DNA from: JBFMEX01 sp040752215
GTDB taxonomy: Bacteria > Pseudomonadota > Alphaproteobacteria > Rhizobiales > Hyphomicrobiaceae
Direction of reading: 5' to 3'
NCBI GenBank assembly: GCA_040752215.1
Contig: JBFMEX010000051.1
Coordinates: 1-44,304, forward strand
DNA: 44,304 nt
Translations under genes and position numbers: made by a program
In this document: piece after piece, positions 24,818-32,779 of the stretch
Layout of the letters: every line of letters begins with the position of its first letter
Position numbering within the stretch: the stretch's first letter is position 1
Notes under the pieces: generated by a model
Told to the model about the DNA's origin: nothing
Database searches by the model: none
Seen by the model: only the letters and a program-made list of their open reading frames with translations

Positions 24818-26413
24818 TCAACCCTTGGCCTTGAGCTGGACCGCGACGAACCGCTTCTGATCGCCCGAGCGGACGTGCAGCAGCACCGCCTTGCGGCCGA
24901 GCCCCTGAGCTTTCTTGACCCCGTCCATGACGTCGCTGGCCGACTTGACCGGCTCGCCCTGCACCTCGAGGATCACATCGCCCGCCTTGAGGCCCTTCTG
25001 GGCGGCATCCGAGCCCTGTTCGACCTCGCTGATTGCGATGCCTTCCTTGGTGCTGCCGGTGGCGGCAGGGGCCAGCGTCAGGCCGAGCTGCTCGATCTCG
25101 GAGTCGCTCGACGCCGGCTTGCCTTCCTCGAGCTTGGCAAGCTCCTCGCTCGACGACGGGAATGTGCCGAGCTTGACCTTCACGTTCTGCTCGCCGGTGT
25201 TGCGCCAGATCTTCACGTCCACCGTACTGTCGGGCGCGTACCCGGCGATCTTGCGAGCGAGGTCGCGACTGTCCTCGATTCTGTCGCCGTTGACGGCCAG
25301 GATCGCGTCGCGCGCTTTCAGGCCGGCGCCGGCCGCCGGACCATTGGCGGTCACGTCGCTGATCAGCGCGCCGCGGGCCTGCGGCAGCCCGAGGCTGGCC
25401 GCGGTGTCCTCGTCGACGTTCTGGATCTTGACGCCGAGCCAGCCGCGGCTGACCGAGCCCGACTTCTTCAGCTGCGCGATCACCTCGCTCGCGGTCTTGG
25501 CGGGCACCGCGAACGCGATGCCGACGTTGCCACCTGACGGGCTGAAGATCGCCGTGTTGACGCCGATCACCTCTCCGTCGATGCTGAAGGTCGGACCGCC
25601 CGAGTTGCCGCGGTTGACCGCCGCGTCGATCTGCAGGAAGTCGTAGGGACCCGAGCCGATGTCACGCGTCAGCGCCGATACGATGCCGGCGGTCACCGTG
25701 CCGCCGAGGCCGAACGGATTACCGACCGCGATCACCCAGTCGCCGACGCGGGCCGCCTTGTCGGCGAACTTGACGAACGGGAACGACTTGCTGGCCTTGA
25801 TCTTGATCAGTGCGAGATCGGTGCGCGCGTCGGTTCCGACGAGCTCGGCCTCGAGCTTCTCCTGGTCGTCGAAGCTGACCTCGATCTTGCCGGCACCTTC
25901 GACGACGTGATTGTTGGTGACGACATAGCCATCGGCCGAGATCACGAACCCGGAGCCCTGCGCCGCGCTCGGGCGCGGTGACTGCGGGCCCTGGAAGTCC
26001 TTCGGCAGGTTCTTGAAGAACTCGTTCAAGGGATGGTCCTCGGGCAGATCCGGGAAGCCGGGCGGCAGCCCGGGCATACCGCGTCCGCCGCGCCGCTCGC
26101 GACGCGCCACCTTGCTCTCTCCGTTGGTCACCGAGATCGACACGACCGCCGGCTTCACCCGCTCGACGATGTCGGCGAACGTGATCGGCGCCCGGCCCAT
26201 CGGCGTCTCGATGGTCCGCTGGTCCGCCCGCTGGGCGATCGCCGGCGACGGTCCTTCGAGCGACCACAATGTCAATGCGCTGGCGCCGACCGCCAGCGCC
26301 GCCACGAGCGGGCGCGTGATCGAGCGCCGCCGACGGGCTGGCCCGGGACTTGCTGCTCCAGCCTCGGTCGGGTGCGAGCTGCGCTTGGATGTCGGCAAAG
26401 ACGGCATCGGCAT
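24818..26413 (-). CDS. DegP/HtrA-type periplasmic serine protease (Do family)
   Basis: This 531-residue protease-chaperone has a basic N-terminus, one signal or anchor helix (about 35-52), a trypsin-like domain and two PDZ domains (roughly 305-400 and 430-525). The catalytic triad is H169 ('VTNNHVVEG'), D199 ('TDLALIKI') and S271 ('NRGNSGGPTF'). It would degrade or refold damaged envelope proteins. Start ATG 26413 has GGAG nine bases upstream; ATG 26428 lies in the same frame without a site. A Gly/Arg-rich loop (about 103-120) sits before the protease core. It heads a minus-strand set with an OmpR regulator and kinase, and is divergent from a second secreted protease. Confidence 0.93.
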   Translation of the reverse strand: MPMPSLPTSKRSSHPTEAGAASPGPARRRRSITRPLVAALAVGASALTLWSLEGPSPAIAQRADQRTIETPMGRAPITFADIVERVKPAVVSISVTNGESKVARRERRGGRGMPGLPPGFPDLPEDHPLNEFFKNLPKDFQGPQSPRPSAAQGSGFVISADGYVVTNNHVVEGAGKIEVSFDDQEKLEAELVGTDARTDLALIKIKASKSFPFVKFADKAARVGDWVIAVGNPFGLGGTVTAGIVSALTRDIGSGPYDFLQIDAAVNRGNSGGPTFSIDGEVIGVNTAIFSPSGGNVGIAFAVPAKTASEVIAQLKKSGSVSRGWLGVKIQNVDEDTAASLGLPQARGALISDVTANGPAAGAGLKARDAILAVNGDRIEDSRDLARKIAGYAPDSTVDVKIWRNTGEQNVKVKLGTFPSSSEELAKLEEGKPASSDSEIEQLGLTLAPAATGSTKEGIAISEVEQGSDAAQKGLKAGDVILEVQGEPVKSASDVMDGVKKAQGLGRKAVLLHVRSGDQKRFVAVQLKAKG

Positions 26414-26515
26414 CGTGTGGATCTCCATCTGACGGCCGCTGGTGGCCCGTGGTACCGATCTAGCCAACAGCGCCTTACGGCAGCCTTTCGGCCGCCTTAA
26501 CAATCGGTAATGTTT

Positions 26516-26530
26516 CGGGACAACGTCCCG
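26516..26530. promoter_or_regulatory. Short inverted repeat in the degP/protease divergent spacer
   Basis: CGGGAC (26516-26521) and GTCCCG (26525-26530) are exact inverted repeats with a three-base spacer. They lie between the divergent starts of degP (26413) and the trypsin-like protease gene (26554). It could be a regulator half-site pair shared by both promoters, but a 6-base repeat in GC-rich DNA can arise by chance. Confidence 0.25.
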
Positions 26531-26553
26531 TTCCGCGTCGGGAGTGTCCTGCT

Positions 26554-27777
26554 TTGAGCGCCGCGTCGATCCCGCCCGCCCGTTCGCAGACCCAGCGCTC
26601 TCGGCCGTGGCGGCCGGTGCCGTGGCGCCTCGCGGCGGCCCTTGCGATCGCGTTGCCGTGGCCGGGACCGGCGGCCGCCGGCTCGGCACCGCCGCTGCGC
26701 CCCGCCCTTGCCGGCTCGGGTCTGCCGCTGGTCCCGGTGGCGGTATTCGGGCGCGACGAGCGCCGGCCGTTGCAGCAGAGCCGCCGCGACCTCCACGAAG
26801 CGCTAGGCCTGCTCTACGACGACCACTCGCGGCTCGTCTGCACCGCGTTCTGTGTCGCCCGCGACGTGGTGGCGACGGCAGCCCATTGTATCCACGGCAC
26901 CGGCGATCGCCCCCCACCCCGCCTCTCCGGCCTGAGCTTCCGCCACACCTTTGCTGAAAGACGCGGCCTTGCGCGTATCGCCGGCGCGGCCGGCGGCACC
27001 GCCGCCCAGCACATCATGAGCGGATCGACGCGCTTGAGCGTGCGACCGCCGATCGACGCGACCAGCGACTGGGCGCTGGTGCGCCTCGACCGTCGGGCAT
27101 GCACGCGCAGCATCCTCGCCCTCGCCGACTACGAGGCAGGGGAGGTCGCCGAGCTCGCCGCCGCGGGCCGCGTCTACCAGGTCGCTTTCCACCGCGACTT
27201 CGCCGACTGGCGGCTCGCGATCGGCACTCCATGCAAGGTTTCGCCGAGCTTCGAGGGTGCGGATCGGCAAACGATCGAGCGGGACTTCGACGATGCCGGA
27301 AACCTCGTGCTGCACGACTGCGACACGGGCGCCGCCTCGTCCGGCTCGCCGCTCCTGGTCGACGGCCCGAGGGGACCGGAGGTCGTCGCCGTCAACGTCG
27401 GCACCTATGTGCTCTCGAAGGTGCTGATGAACGACGGCGAGATCGTCAAGCGGTTCCGCTCCGACACGATCGCCAACACGGCGCTGAGCGCGACCATCCT
27501 GAAGCGTGCGCTCACGGCTTTCGAGCGGGCCGAGATTCTAGCCGAGGCGCGCGACGTCGCCGAGGTGCAGCACCAGCTCGCTCGGCGCGGCTACTACGAG
27601 GGCGCGAGCGATGGAGTGTACGGACCGCAGACGCGCGCTGCGATCGAGCGTGTCGAGGCCGCGTGGCGCATGGCCCCAACCGGCCTCGCGACCCGGAGCC
27701 TGCTCTTGCGGCTGCAGCAGGATTCTCTTGCCGTAGCACCGGCAGAGCCGGCTCGGCACTCACAGCGCTCTCGATAG
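26554..27777 (+). CDS. Secreted trypsin-like serine protease with C-terminal peptidoglycan-binding domain
   Basis: This 407-residue protein has an arginine-rich start, a hydrophobic signal segment ending near 'PGPAAAG' (about 42), a chymotrypsin-fold domain and a C-terminal helical peptidoglycan-binding_1-like repeat. The triad is H111 ('VATAAHC'), D172 ('SDWALVRLD') and S263 ('ASSGSPLL'). The binding repeat is at about 334-390 ('VQHQLARRGYYEGASDGVYGPQTRAAIERVEAAW'). It probably acts in the periplasm or on the wall. The start is TTG 26554, with GGAG nine bases upstream; I see no ATG before the signal peptide. It is divergent from degP and convergent with ccmH, and sits between genes that are neighbours in some Rhizobiales. 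Substrate unknown. Confidence 0.8.
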   Translation: MSAASIPPARSQTQRSRPWRPVPWRLAAALAIALPWPGPAAAGSAPPLRPALAGSGLPLVPVAVFGRDERRPLQQSRRDLHEALGLLYDDHSRLVCTAFCVARDVVATAAHCIHGTGDRPPPRLSGLSFRHTFAERRGLARIAGAAGGTAAQHIMSGSTRLSVRPPIDATSDWALVRLDRRACTRSILALADYEAGEVAELAAAGRVYQVAFHRDFADWRLAIGTPCKVSPSFEGADRQTIERDFDDAGNLVLHDCDTGAASSGSPLLVDGPRGPEVVAVNVGTYVLSKVLMNDGEIVKRFRSDTIANTALSATILKRALTAFERAEILAEARDVAEVQHQLARRGYYEGASDGVYGPQTRAAIERVEAAWRMAPTGLATRSLLLRLQQDSLAVAPAEPARHSQRSR

Positions 27778-27840
27778 GCCAATTACCGCACATCGATAGG
27801 TCTGGAATGCGTTCTCACTCCGCACGCAGGCCCGTCGCAG

Positions 27841-28344
27841 TCAGCCGTTTTCCGAGGCTCCATCACCGGCGGCAAGGATGCGCTGGAGTTTCTCCTCCTC
27901 CTCGCGCGTCAGGCGCTCCGCTCCCATGTCCGTCACGACCGCACGCCGGCGCATGGCGGCGACGACGAGCCAAGCGACGACCGCGAGGATCACGAGCGGC
28001 GTGACCCACAGTAACACCGTGCGCGAACTGAATGGCGGTCTCAGCAGCACGAACTCGCCGTAGCGCGCGACGATGAAGCTTCGCACACCGGCGTCGCTGT
28101 CACCGGCGGCGAGCCGCTCGCGCACCAGGAGGCGCAGGTCACGCGCCAGCGGCGCATTGGAATCGTCGATCGACTGGTTCTGGCAGACGAGGCAGCGAAG
28201 CTCCGCGGACAGTGCGCGCGCACGCTCCTCGAGCCTCGGGTCGGCAAGCATCTCACCCGGCTCCACGGCACGTGCCGCCACCGCCGAGGCGAGCAGCGTG
28301 CAAACGACCGCAACCATGCTCACCAAGCGTCGGGCAATTGTCAT
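27841..28344 (-). CDS. ccmH: Cytochrome c maturation protein CcmH (CycL)
   Basis: This 167-residue protein has a signal peptide and a small helical domain with the LRCxxCQ motif (C51, C54 in 'LRCLVCQNQS'). One transmembrane helix follows (about 110-133), with a charged cytoplasmic tail. It is the thiol-disulfide component that keeps apocytochrome c haem-binding cysteines reduced for haem ligation by CcmF. ATG 28344 lies four bases after the ccmF stop, with GGAG provided by the end of ccmF, so the genes are co-translated. It lacks the long TPR part of E. coli CcmH, which here is the separate ccmI gene, the normal alphaproteobacterial arrangement. Confidence 0.94.
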   Translation of the reverse strand: MTIARRLVSMVAVVCTLLASAVAARAVEPGEMLADPRLEERARALSAELRCLVCQNQSIDDSNAPLARDLRLLVRERLAAGDSDAGVRSFIVARYGEFVLLRPPFSSRTVLLWVTPLVILAVVAWLVVAAMRRRAVVTDMGAERLTREEEEKLQRILAAGDGASENG

Positions 28345-28348
28345 GGCC

Positions 28349-30340
28349 CTACTCCGCCGGCTGCACGGCGCCGCGCCGGCCGAGCGATCGCGTCGGCGCA
28401 CCGATCCTGAGACGGCGGTCGCTCAACGAGAACGCGCCGCCGATGAACATCACCAGCGCACCGATCCAGATCAGGCGCACCAACGGATTGAAATAGACGC
28501 GGACCGCGAAGCCGTCGCCCTGACCTTCCTGCTCGTCGCCGAGCACGACATAGAGATCGCCGCGCCAGGAGTTTAGAATCCCGGCCTCCGTCGTCGGCTG
28601 TGGCGGAGCATCGTAGAGCCGCTTGGCGGGCTGCAGCTGGGTCACCGGCGCGCCGCCGCGCGTGACATCGAACAGCCCAATCTGCTCGCGGTAGTTCGGC
28701 CCGCGGGAGGGCACAACGCCGCGGAACGCCAGATCGTAGCCGGAGATCGCCACCGTCTCGCCGGGCTTCATCACCAGGATCCTCTCCGACCGATAGGCCG
28801 TCGTCGCCACGATGCCGACGACCATCATGCCGACGCCGAAGTGGGCGAGCGACGTACCGTAGTTGGAACGGGGCAGATTGGCGAGCCGCCGGCGCACCTC
28901 GGCGAGCGGCGCCGAGCCGAGCTTGACGCGATAGGCGAGCTCGGAGACGGCGCCGGCCATCACGAACGCGCCGAGCGCGATGCCGAATGGCGCGAGATGC
29001 GGGCCCCGCCCACTCATCGCGAATGCAACCGCACTCGCCACCGCGGCAAGGATTGCCGCCACCAGCAGGCGTTGCGCGGCACCCCGGACATCGCCGCGCT
29101 TCCAGGCGAGATAGGGTCCGAACGGCAGCGCCAGCAGCAGCGGCACCATCAGCGGCCCGAAGGTCATGTTGAAATACGGGGCCCCGACCGAGATCTTGGC
29201 CCCCGTCGCCGCCTCGAGCGCCAGCGGATAAAGCGTGCCGACCAGAACTGTGCCGCAGGCCGTTGTGAGAAGGATGTTGTTCAAGACGAGGCTGCCCTCG
29301 CGGCTCAACGGCGCGAACAGCCCGCCTTGGCGCAGACCACTTGCTCGCAACGCGAAGAGCGCGAGACTGCCGCCGATGAACAGCATCATTATGGCGAGGA
29401 TGAACACGCCGCGCTCGGGATCGACGGCGAATGCGTGTACCGAGGACAGAACGCCCGAGCGCACCAGGAAGGTGCCCATCAGCGACAACGAGAAGGTCAG
29501 GATCGCGAGCAGGATCGTCCACACCTTCAGCGCCTCGCGCTTCTCCATCACCAGCGCGGAATGCAGAAGCGCGGTGCCGGCAAGCCACGGCATGAACGAG
29601 GCGTTCTCGACCGGGTCCCAGAACCACCAGCCACCCCAGCCGAGCTCGTAGTAGGCCCACCACGAGCCCATGGCGATGCCAAGTGTCAGAAACATCCAGG
29701 CTGCCAGAGTCCACGGCCGCACCCAACGCGCCCAGGCGCCGTCGATGCGCCCCTCGATCAGGGCCGCGACCGCGAACGAGAACGCCATCGAGAAGCCGAC
29801 GTAGCCGGCGTAGAGGAATGGCGGATGGAACGCGAGCGCCGGGTCCTGCAGGATCGGGTTGAGGCCGTTGCCGTCGGCCGGCGCGGGATCGAGGCGCTCG
29901 AACGGGTTCGATGTGGTGAGGATGAACAGCGCGAACGCGACCGCGATCGAGGCCTGCACGGCGAGCACGTTGGCCCGGAGCGTCGCCGGCAGGTTGCGCC
30001 CGAACACGGCGACCGCGGCGCCGAATGCCGCGAGGATCAGCACCCACAACAGCATCGAGCCCTCGTGGTTGCCCCACACACCCGACAGCTTGTAGATCGC
30101 CGGCTTGGTCGAGTGCGAATTGCGGGCGACGTTCTCGACCGAGAAATCCGAGGTCATATAGGCATAGGACAGGGCGACGAACGCGAGCGCCAGCAGTGCA
30201 AACTGAGCCATCGCCGCCGGCTCGCCGACCGCCATCAGTCGGACATCCCGCGCACGGGCTCCCACCGCCGGTACCACCATCTGCACAAGTCCGACGAGCA
30301 GTGCGAGGACGAGAGCAAAGTGTCCGAGCTCGATGATCAT
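28349..30340 (-). CDS. ccmF: Cytochrome c haem lyase subunit CcmF (CycK)
   Basis: This 663-residue polytopic membrane protein has about 15 hydrophobic segments. The WWD haem-handling motif is 'GWGGWWFWDPVENASFMPWL', and conserved histidines occur in 'AFHPPFLYAG' and 'LLHSAL'. A periplasmic domain near the C-terminus ('GPNYREQIGLFDVTR...YFNPLVRLIWIGA') is typical. With CcmH and CcmI it transfers haem from CcmE to the CxxCH motif of apocytochrome c. It starts 13 bases after the ccmE stop. Length and motifs are complete. Confidence 0.95.
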   Translation of the reverse strand: MIIELGHFALVLALLVGLVQMVVPAVGARARDVRLMAVGEPAAMAQFALLALAFVALSYAYMTSDFSVENVARNSHSTKPAIYKLSGVWGNHEGSMLLWVLILAAFGAAVAVFGRNLPATLRANVLAVQASIAVAFALFILTTSNPFERLDPAPADGNGLNPILQDPALAFHPPFLYAGYVGFSMAFSFAVAALIEGRIDGAWARWVRPWTLAAWMFLTLGIAMGSWWAYYELGWGGWWFWDPVENASFMPWLAGTALLHSALVMEKREALKVWTILLAILTFSLSLMGTFLVRSGVLSSVHAFAVDPERGVFILAIMMLFIGGSLALFALRASGLRQGGLFAPLSREGSLVLNNILLTTACGTVLVGTLYPLALEAATGAKISVGAPYFNMTFGPLMVPLLLALPFGPYLAWKRGDVRGAAQRLLVAAILAAVASAVAFAMSGRGPHLAPFGIALGAFVMAGAVSELAYRVKLGSAPLAEVRRRLANLPRSNYGTSLAHFGVGMMVVGIVATTAYRSERILVMKPGETVAISGYDLAFRGVVPSRGPNYREQIGLFDVTRGGAPVTQLQPAKRLYDAPPQPTTEAGILNSWRGDLYVVLGDEQEGQGDGFAVRVYFNPLVRLIWIGALVMFIGGAFSLSDRRLRIGAPTRSLGRRGAVQPAE

Positions 30341-30353
30341 TTCGTCCTCCCAC

Positions 30354-30818
30354 TCACTGCGGCGTGCCCTGCTTGTGCGTCGCTCCCTCGCCGAGCTTGA
30401 CCCCCTTGGCCTTCAAGGCATCGGCCACCTCGGGCGGCATGTAGTTTTCGTCGTGCTTGGCGAGCACGCTGTCGGCGACGAAGCGACCGGAGGCATCGAG
30501 CGCCCCTTCCGCGACCACGCCCTGCCCTTCGCGGAATAGATCGGGCAGCACGCCCTCGTAGGATACCGATACCTTCTGCAGCGTGTCGGTGACGGCGAAC
30601 TCGACGCGTGCGCCCCCTCCGCGCTTCACCGATCCTTCGGCCACCAGGCCGCCGAGCCGGAAGCGCTGTCCGGCGGCGATCTTCTTCTCTGCGACATCGC
30701 TCGGAGTGTGGAAGAACACGATCGTATCCTTGAGCGCGAACAACGTCAGGATCGCGGCGAGGGTCAGCACCGCCACCGCCGCTCCGATCAGAATTCCGCG
30801 TCTCTGCTTGCGAGTCAT
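30354..30818 (-). CDS. ccmE: Periplasmic haem chaperone CcmE (CycJ)
   Basis: This 154-residue protein has an N-terminal anchor helix (about 9-28) and the OB-fold haem-chaperone domain. The haem-attaching histidine H122 and ligand Y126 lie in 'KHDENYMPPEV', the family signature. Also seen are 'FHTPSDV' and 'FRLGGLVAEGSV'. It carries haem covalently from the CcmABCD exporter to CcmF. ATG 30818 gives the normal length; the frame is open another 50 codons upstream but without family similarity. It sits 25 bases after the ccmI stop and 13 before ccmF. The ccmABCD and ccmG genes are not in the window. Confidence 0.95.
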   Translation of the reverse strand: MTRKQRRGILIGAAVAVLTLAAILTLFALKDTIVFFHTPSDVAEKKIAAGQRFRLGGLVAEGSVKRGGGARVEFAVTDTLQKVSVSYEGVLPDLFREGQGVVAEGALDASGRFVADSVLAKHDENYMPPEVADALKAKGVKLGEGATHKQGTPQ

Positions 30819-30843
30819 CGCCTTTCCTCGCCTTGCGCCATCC

Positions 30844-31989
30844 TCACGACCCGAGACCGAGGCTGCCCGCCAGCGCGTCCAGCGTAGCCAGCGCCTGCGT
30901 ATTGCCCTCGAGCGCCCGGCGCGCATTGCCAAGCGCGGCAAGCGCCTCGTCACGTCGGCCGAGCACATGCAGCGAGCGCACCAGCTTCACCCATCCGTCG
31001 ATGTCCGTGCCGTCTTTCTTCAAGCGCTCGGCCAGGCCGTCGACCATCTGGGTGATGAACGCGGTACGCTCCTCGGCCGTCATCTTGGCCACGTCGAACG
31101 CCGGCCCCGACGGGGCGGTAGTCTCCGGCTGCTCGCGTGACACGGTGCCCTTCGCAGGTGCGGCTCCGAATTCGGCCAGGCGCTCCTCGACGAACGCGCG
31201 CCAGGGTGCGTCGGCCGGCGACTCGGCCAGCAGCGCCTGGAGATCGGCGACGGCGCCGTCTCGATTGCCGTCCTGCTGCTTGCCGATGGCGAGCCAGAAC
31301 CGCGCTTCGACATGGCCCGGCTCGAGTGCCCTCAGCCGCTCGAAAGTGCGGCGCGCCTGCTCGCCGACCAATCCGTTGCTCGCCATGATCAGCGCCTCGC
31401 CGAGACCCATGAGTCGCTGCGGCGACTCGCCGAGCAGCCCCAGCGCGCGCTCGTAGGCGTCGGCTGCATCGGCGAAGCGCTGCATGCGCATGTACACCGG
31501 AGCGATCGCGTCCCAGCCTTCACCCTCCTCGGGACGCTCGCGCAGCCGCGCCTCCACCTTGCCGACCAGCTCCGCCACGCTCGCTTTGTCAGCCGGCACC
31601 GCCATGCGCTCGGCCAGCGGTCGCGCCGGCAAGCCCGGCGATCCCAGCGCAAGGTAGAGCGCGATAGCGGCAAGCGGCACGCCCAGCGCGACCACGCCGA
31701 CGACCCATCGGCCACCTCCGGCCAACGCGCTCGAAACCCCTGGGCCGCCTGCGCCCGTCCGCTCGGCCTCTTTGATCAGCCGGCGGGCAAGCTCGACCCG
31801 CGCCGCCTCGGCCTCCTCGGCGCCAACGAGCCCGCGCTCGCGGTCGGCCTCCAACTCACGCAGCTGGTCGCGATAGACGGCGAGTTCCCCGTCGGCGCCG
31901 TCCTCGGACTGCGCCGCGCGCAAGAGCGGCCGTGCCAGGGCGGCCACCACCGCGGCGGTCAGGAGCGCGAAGCAGAGCCAGAGGAGCAT
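30844..31989 (-). CDS. ccmI: Cytochrome c biogenesis protein CcmI (CycH)
   Basis: This 381-residue protein has a helix at residues 2-20, a cytoplasmic leucine-zipper-like loop ('YRDQLRELEADRERGLVGAEEAEAARVELARRL'), a second helix (about 95-120) and a long periplasmic part with TPR repeats around 'GWDAIAPVYMRMQRFADAADAYERAL'. It is the apocytochrome c chaperone that delivers substrate to CcmF/CcmH. It is the first gene of the ccmI-E-F-H operon. ATG 31989 precedes the first helix; the ribosome site is weak. The promoter should lie in the 100 bases upstream, before the terminator at 32090-32124. Confidence 0.92.
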   Translation of the reverse strand: MLLWLCFALLTAAVVAALARPLLRAAQSEDGADGELAVYRDQLRELEADRERGLVGAEEAEAARVELARRLIKEAERTGAGGPGVSSALAGGGRWVVGVVALGVPLAAIALYLALGSPGLPARPLAERMAVPADKASVAELVGKVEARLRERPEEGEGWDAIAPVYMRMQRFADAADAYERALGLLGESPQRLMGLGEALIMASNGLVGEQARRTFERLRALEPGHVEARFWLAIGKQQDGNRDGAVADLQALLAESPADAPWRAFVEERLAEFGAAPAKGTVSREQPETTAPSGPAFDVAKMTAEERTAFITQMVDGLAERLKKDGTDIDGWVKLVRSLHVLGRRDEALAALGNARRALEGNTQALATLDALAGSLGLGS

Positions 31990-32089
31990 GTCACATCCGA
32001 AGGGCTGTCTCTGGGTTGGAATAGGGGTGGAGCGCGGCCGGCACAAGACCTGCTTCCGCGCCCGGGCCTTGTGTCACGGCCTCGAAACC

Positions 32090-32124
32090 AAAAAACACCA
32101 CCGGGGGGCCCCCCCGGTGGTGTT
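32090..32124 (-). terminator. Strong Rho-independent terminator after the lipoprotein gene
   Basis: A near-perfect GC-rich hairpin (ACACCACCGGGGGG paired with CCCCCCGGTGGTGT) is formed from 32095-32108 and 32109-32123. Read on the minus strand it is followed by TTTTTT (32090-32095). It separates the upstream lipoprotein gene from the ccm operon. This is the best intrinsic terminator in the window. Confidence 0.88.
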
Positions 32125-32158
32125 CATCATCATTCGCGGCGGGCGGTGCTGACCAAAG

Positions 32159-32629
32159 TCAAGCGACGTTGCGCCAAGTCCCGTCCGGATTGCGGCAGGC
32201 CGTTCCCCGCATCGTCTGCGGCCGGCCATCGATGTAGATCGTGTGTGTGTAGTCGCGGCAATCGTCCGGGCCGCGCCGATAGGGCCGGCTCGGCACCACG
32301 TCGCCATAGCGGCCATTGTCCGGGTTGCGCCAGCGCCTCGGCACACCCGAGTTGCCGCGCTCCAAGGCGTCGAACTCGGCCTGCTGGGCCAGCATGCGAT
32401 CCTGCTGGTCCATCGCGCGGCCAATCTCGCTACCGACGATGCCGCCGACTACCGCACCGGCCACCGTAGCCAGCACCTTGCCGGTGCCGTTGCCGACCTG
32501 GTTGCCGATGATGCCGCCGGCCACCGCGCCGACCGCGAGGCCGGTATCCGATTTGGTCGGCCCGTTGGGTCCACAGCCCGCCACGGTCAGCGACCCCGCC
32601 AGCAGCGCCGCACAGGAGAAAATCCGCAT
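32159..32629 (-). CDS. Glycine-zipper lipoprotein (RT0821/Lpp0805-like surface protein)
   Basis: This 156-residue lipoprotein has a signal peptide ending in the lipobox TVAGC (lipidated C19). A glycine-zipper 2TM domain follows (about 30-70: 'GLAVGAVAGGIIGNQVGNGTGKVLATVAGAVVGGIVGSEIGRAMD'), then a soluble C-terminal part with 'DCRDYTHTIYIDGRPQTMRGTACRNPDGTW'. That ending is typical of RT0821/Lpp0805 surface-antigen-like proteins. It is probably an outer-membrane or periplasmic lipoprotein of unknown exact role. ATG 32629 has a GAGG site. The upstream frame continues to 32686 but would bury the signal peptide. It stands alone between feuQ and a strong terminator. Confidence 0.85.
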   Translation of the reverse strand: MRIFSCAALLAGSLTVAGCGPNGPTKSDTGLAVGAVAGGIIGNQVGNGTGKVLATVAGAVVGGIVGSEIGRAMDQQDRMLAQQAEFDALERGNSGVPRRWRNPDNGRYGDVVPSRPYRRGPDDCRDYTHTIYIDGRPQTMRGTACRNPDGTWRNVA

Positions 32630-32779
32630 CGTGAGCCTCGTCTGCTCGACTGTGTGCTCGTGCACGCATCCGCTCGGCGGCACCACGCGAGACAGGGAAC
32701 TCGAGCATTACTCGTTGGCCACCTCCTTACCACGCCGAATCGGGCGAAAGTTCGGCTCGTTTTCCACACCCTGCAGCGG

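Noticed and set aside
26429..26917. N-terminal extension of DegP to an upstream start
   Set aside because: The extra 163 residues are Arg/Gly-rich and overlap the divergent protease gene. A signal or anchor helix follows the start at 26413.
28841..30400. Long plus-strand frame opposite ccmF
   Set aside because: Product is rich in Arg, His and Gln with no membrane or enzyme motif. It is the complement of a conserved CcmF sequence.
32090..32124. The GC hairpin as a possible mobile-element end or attachment site
   Set aside because: The T-run on the minus strand and its place just after the lipoprotein stop fit an intrinsic terminator. No transposase or target duplication is nearby.
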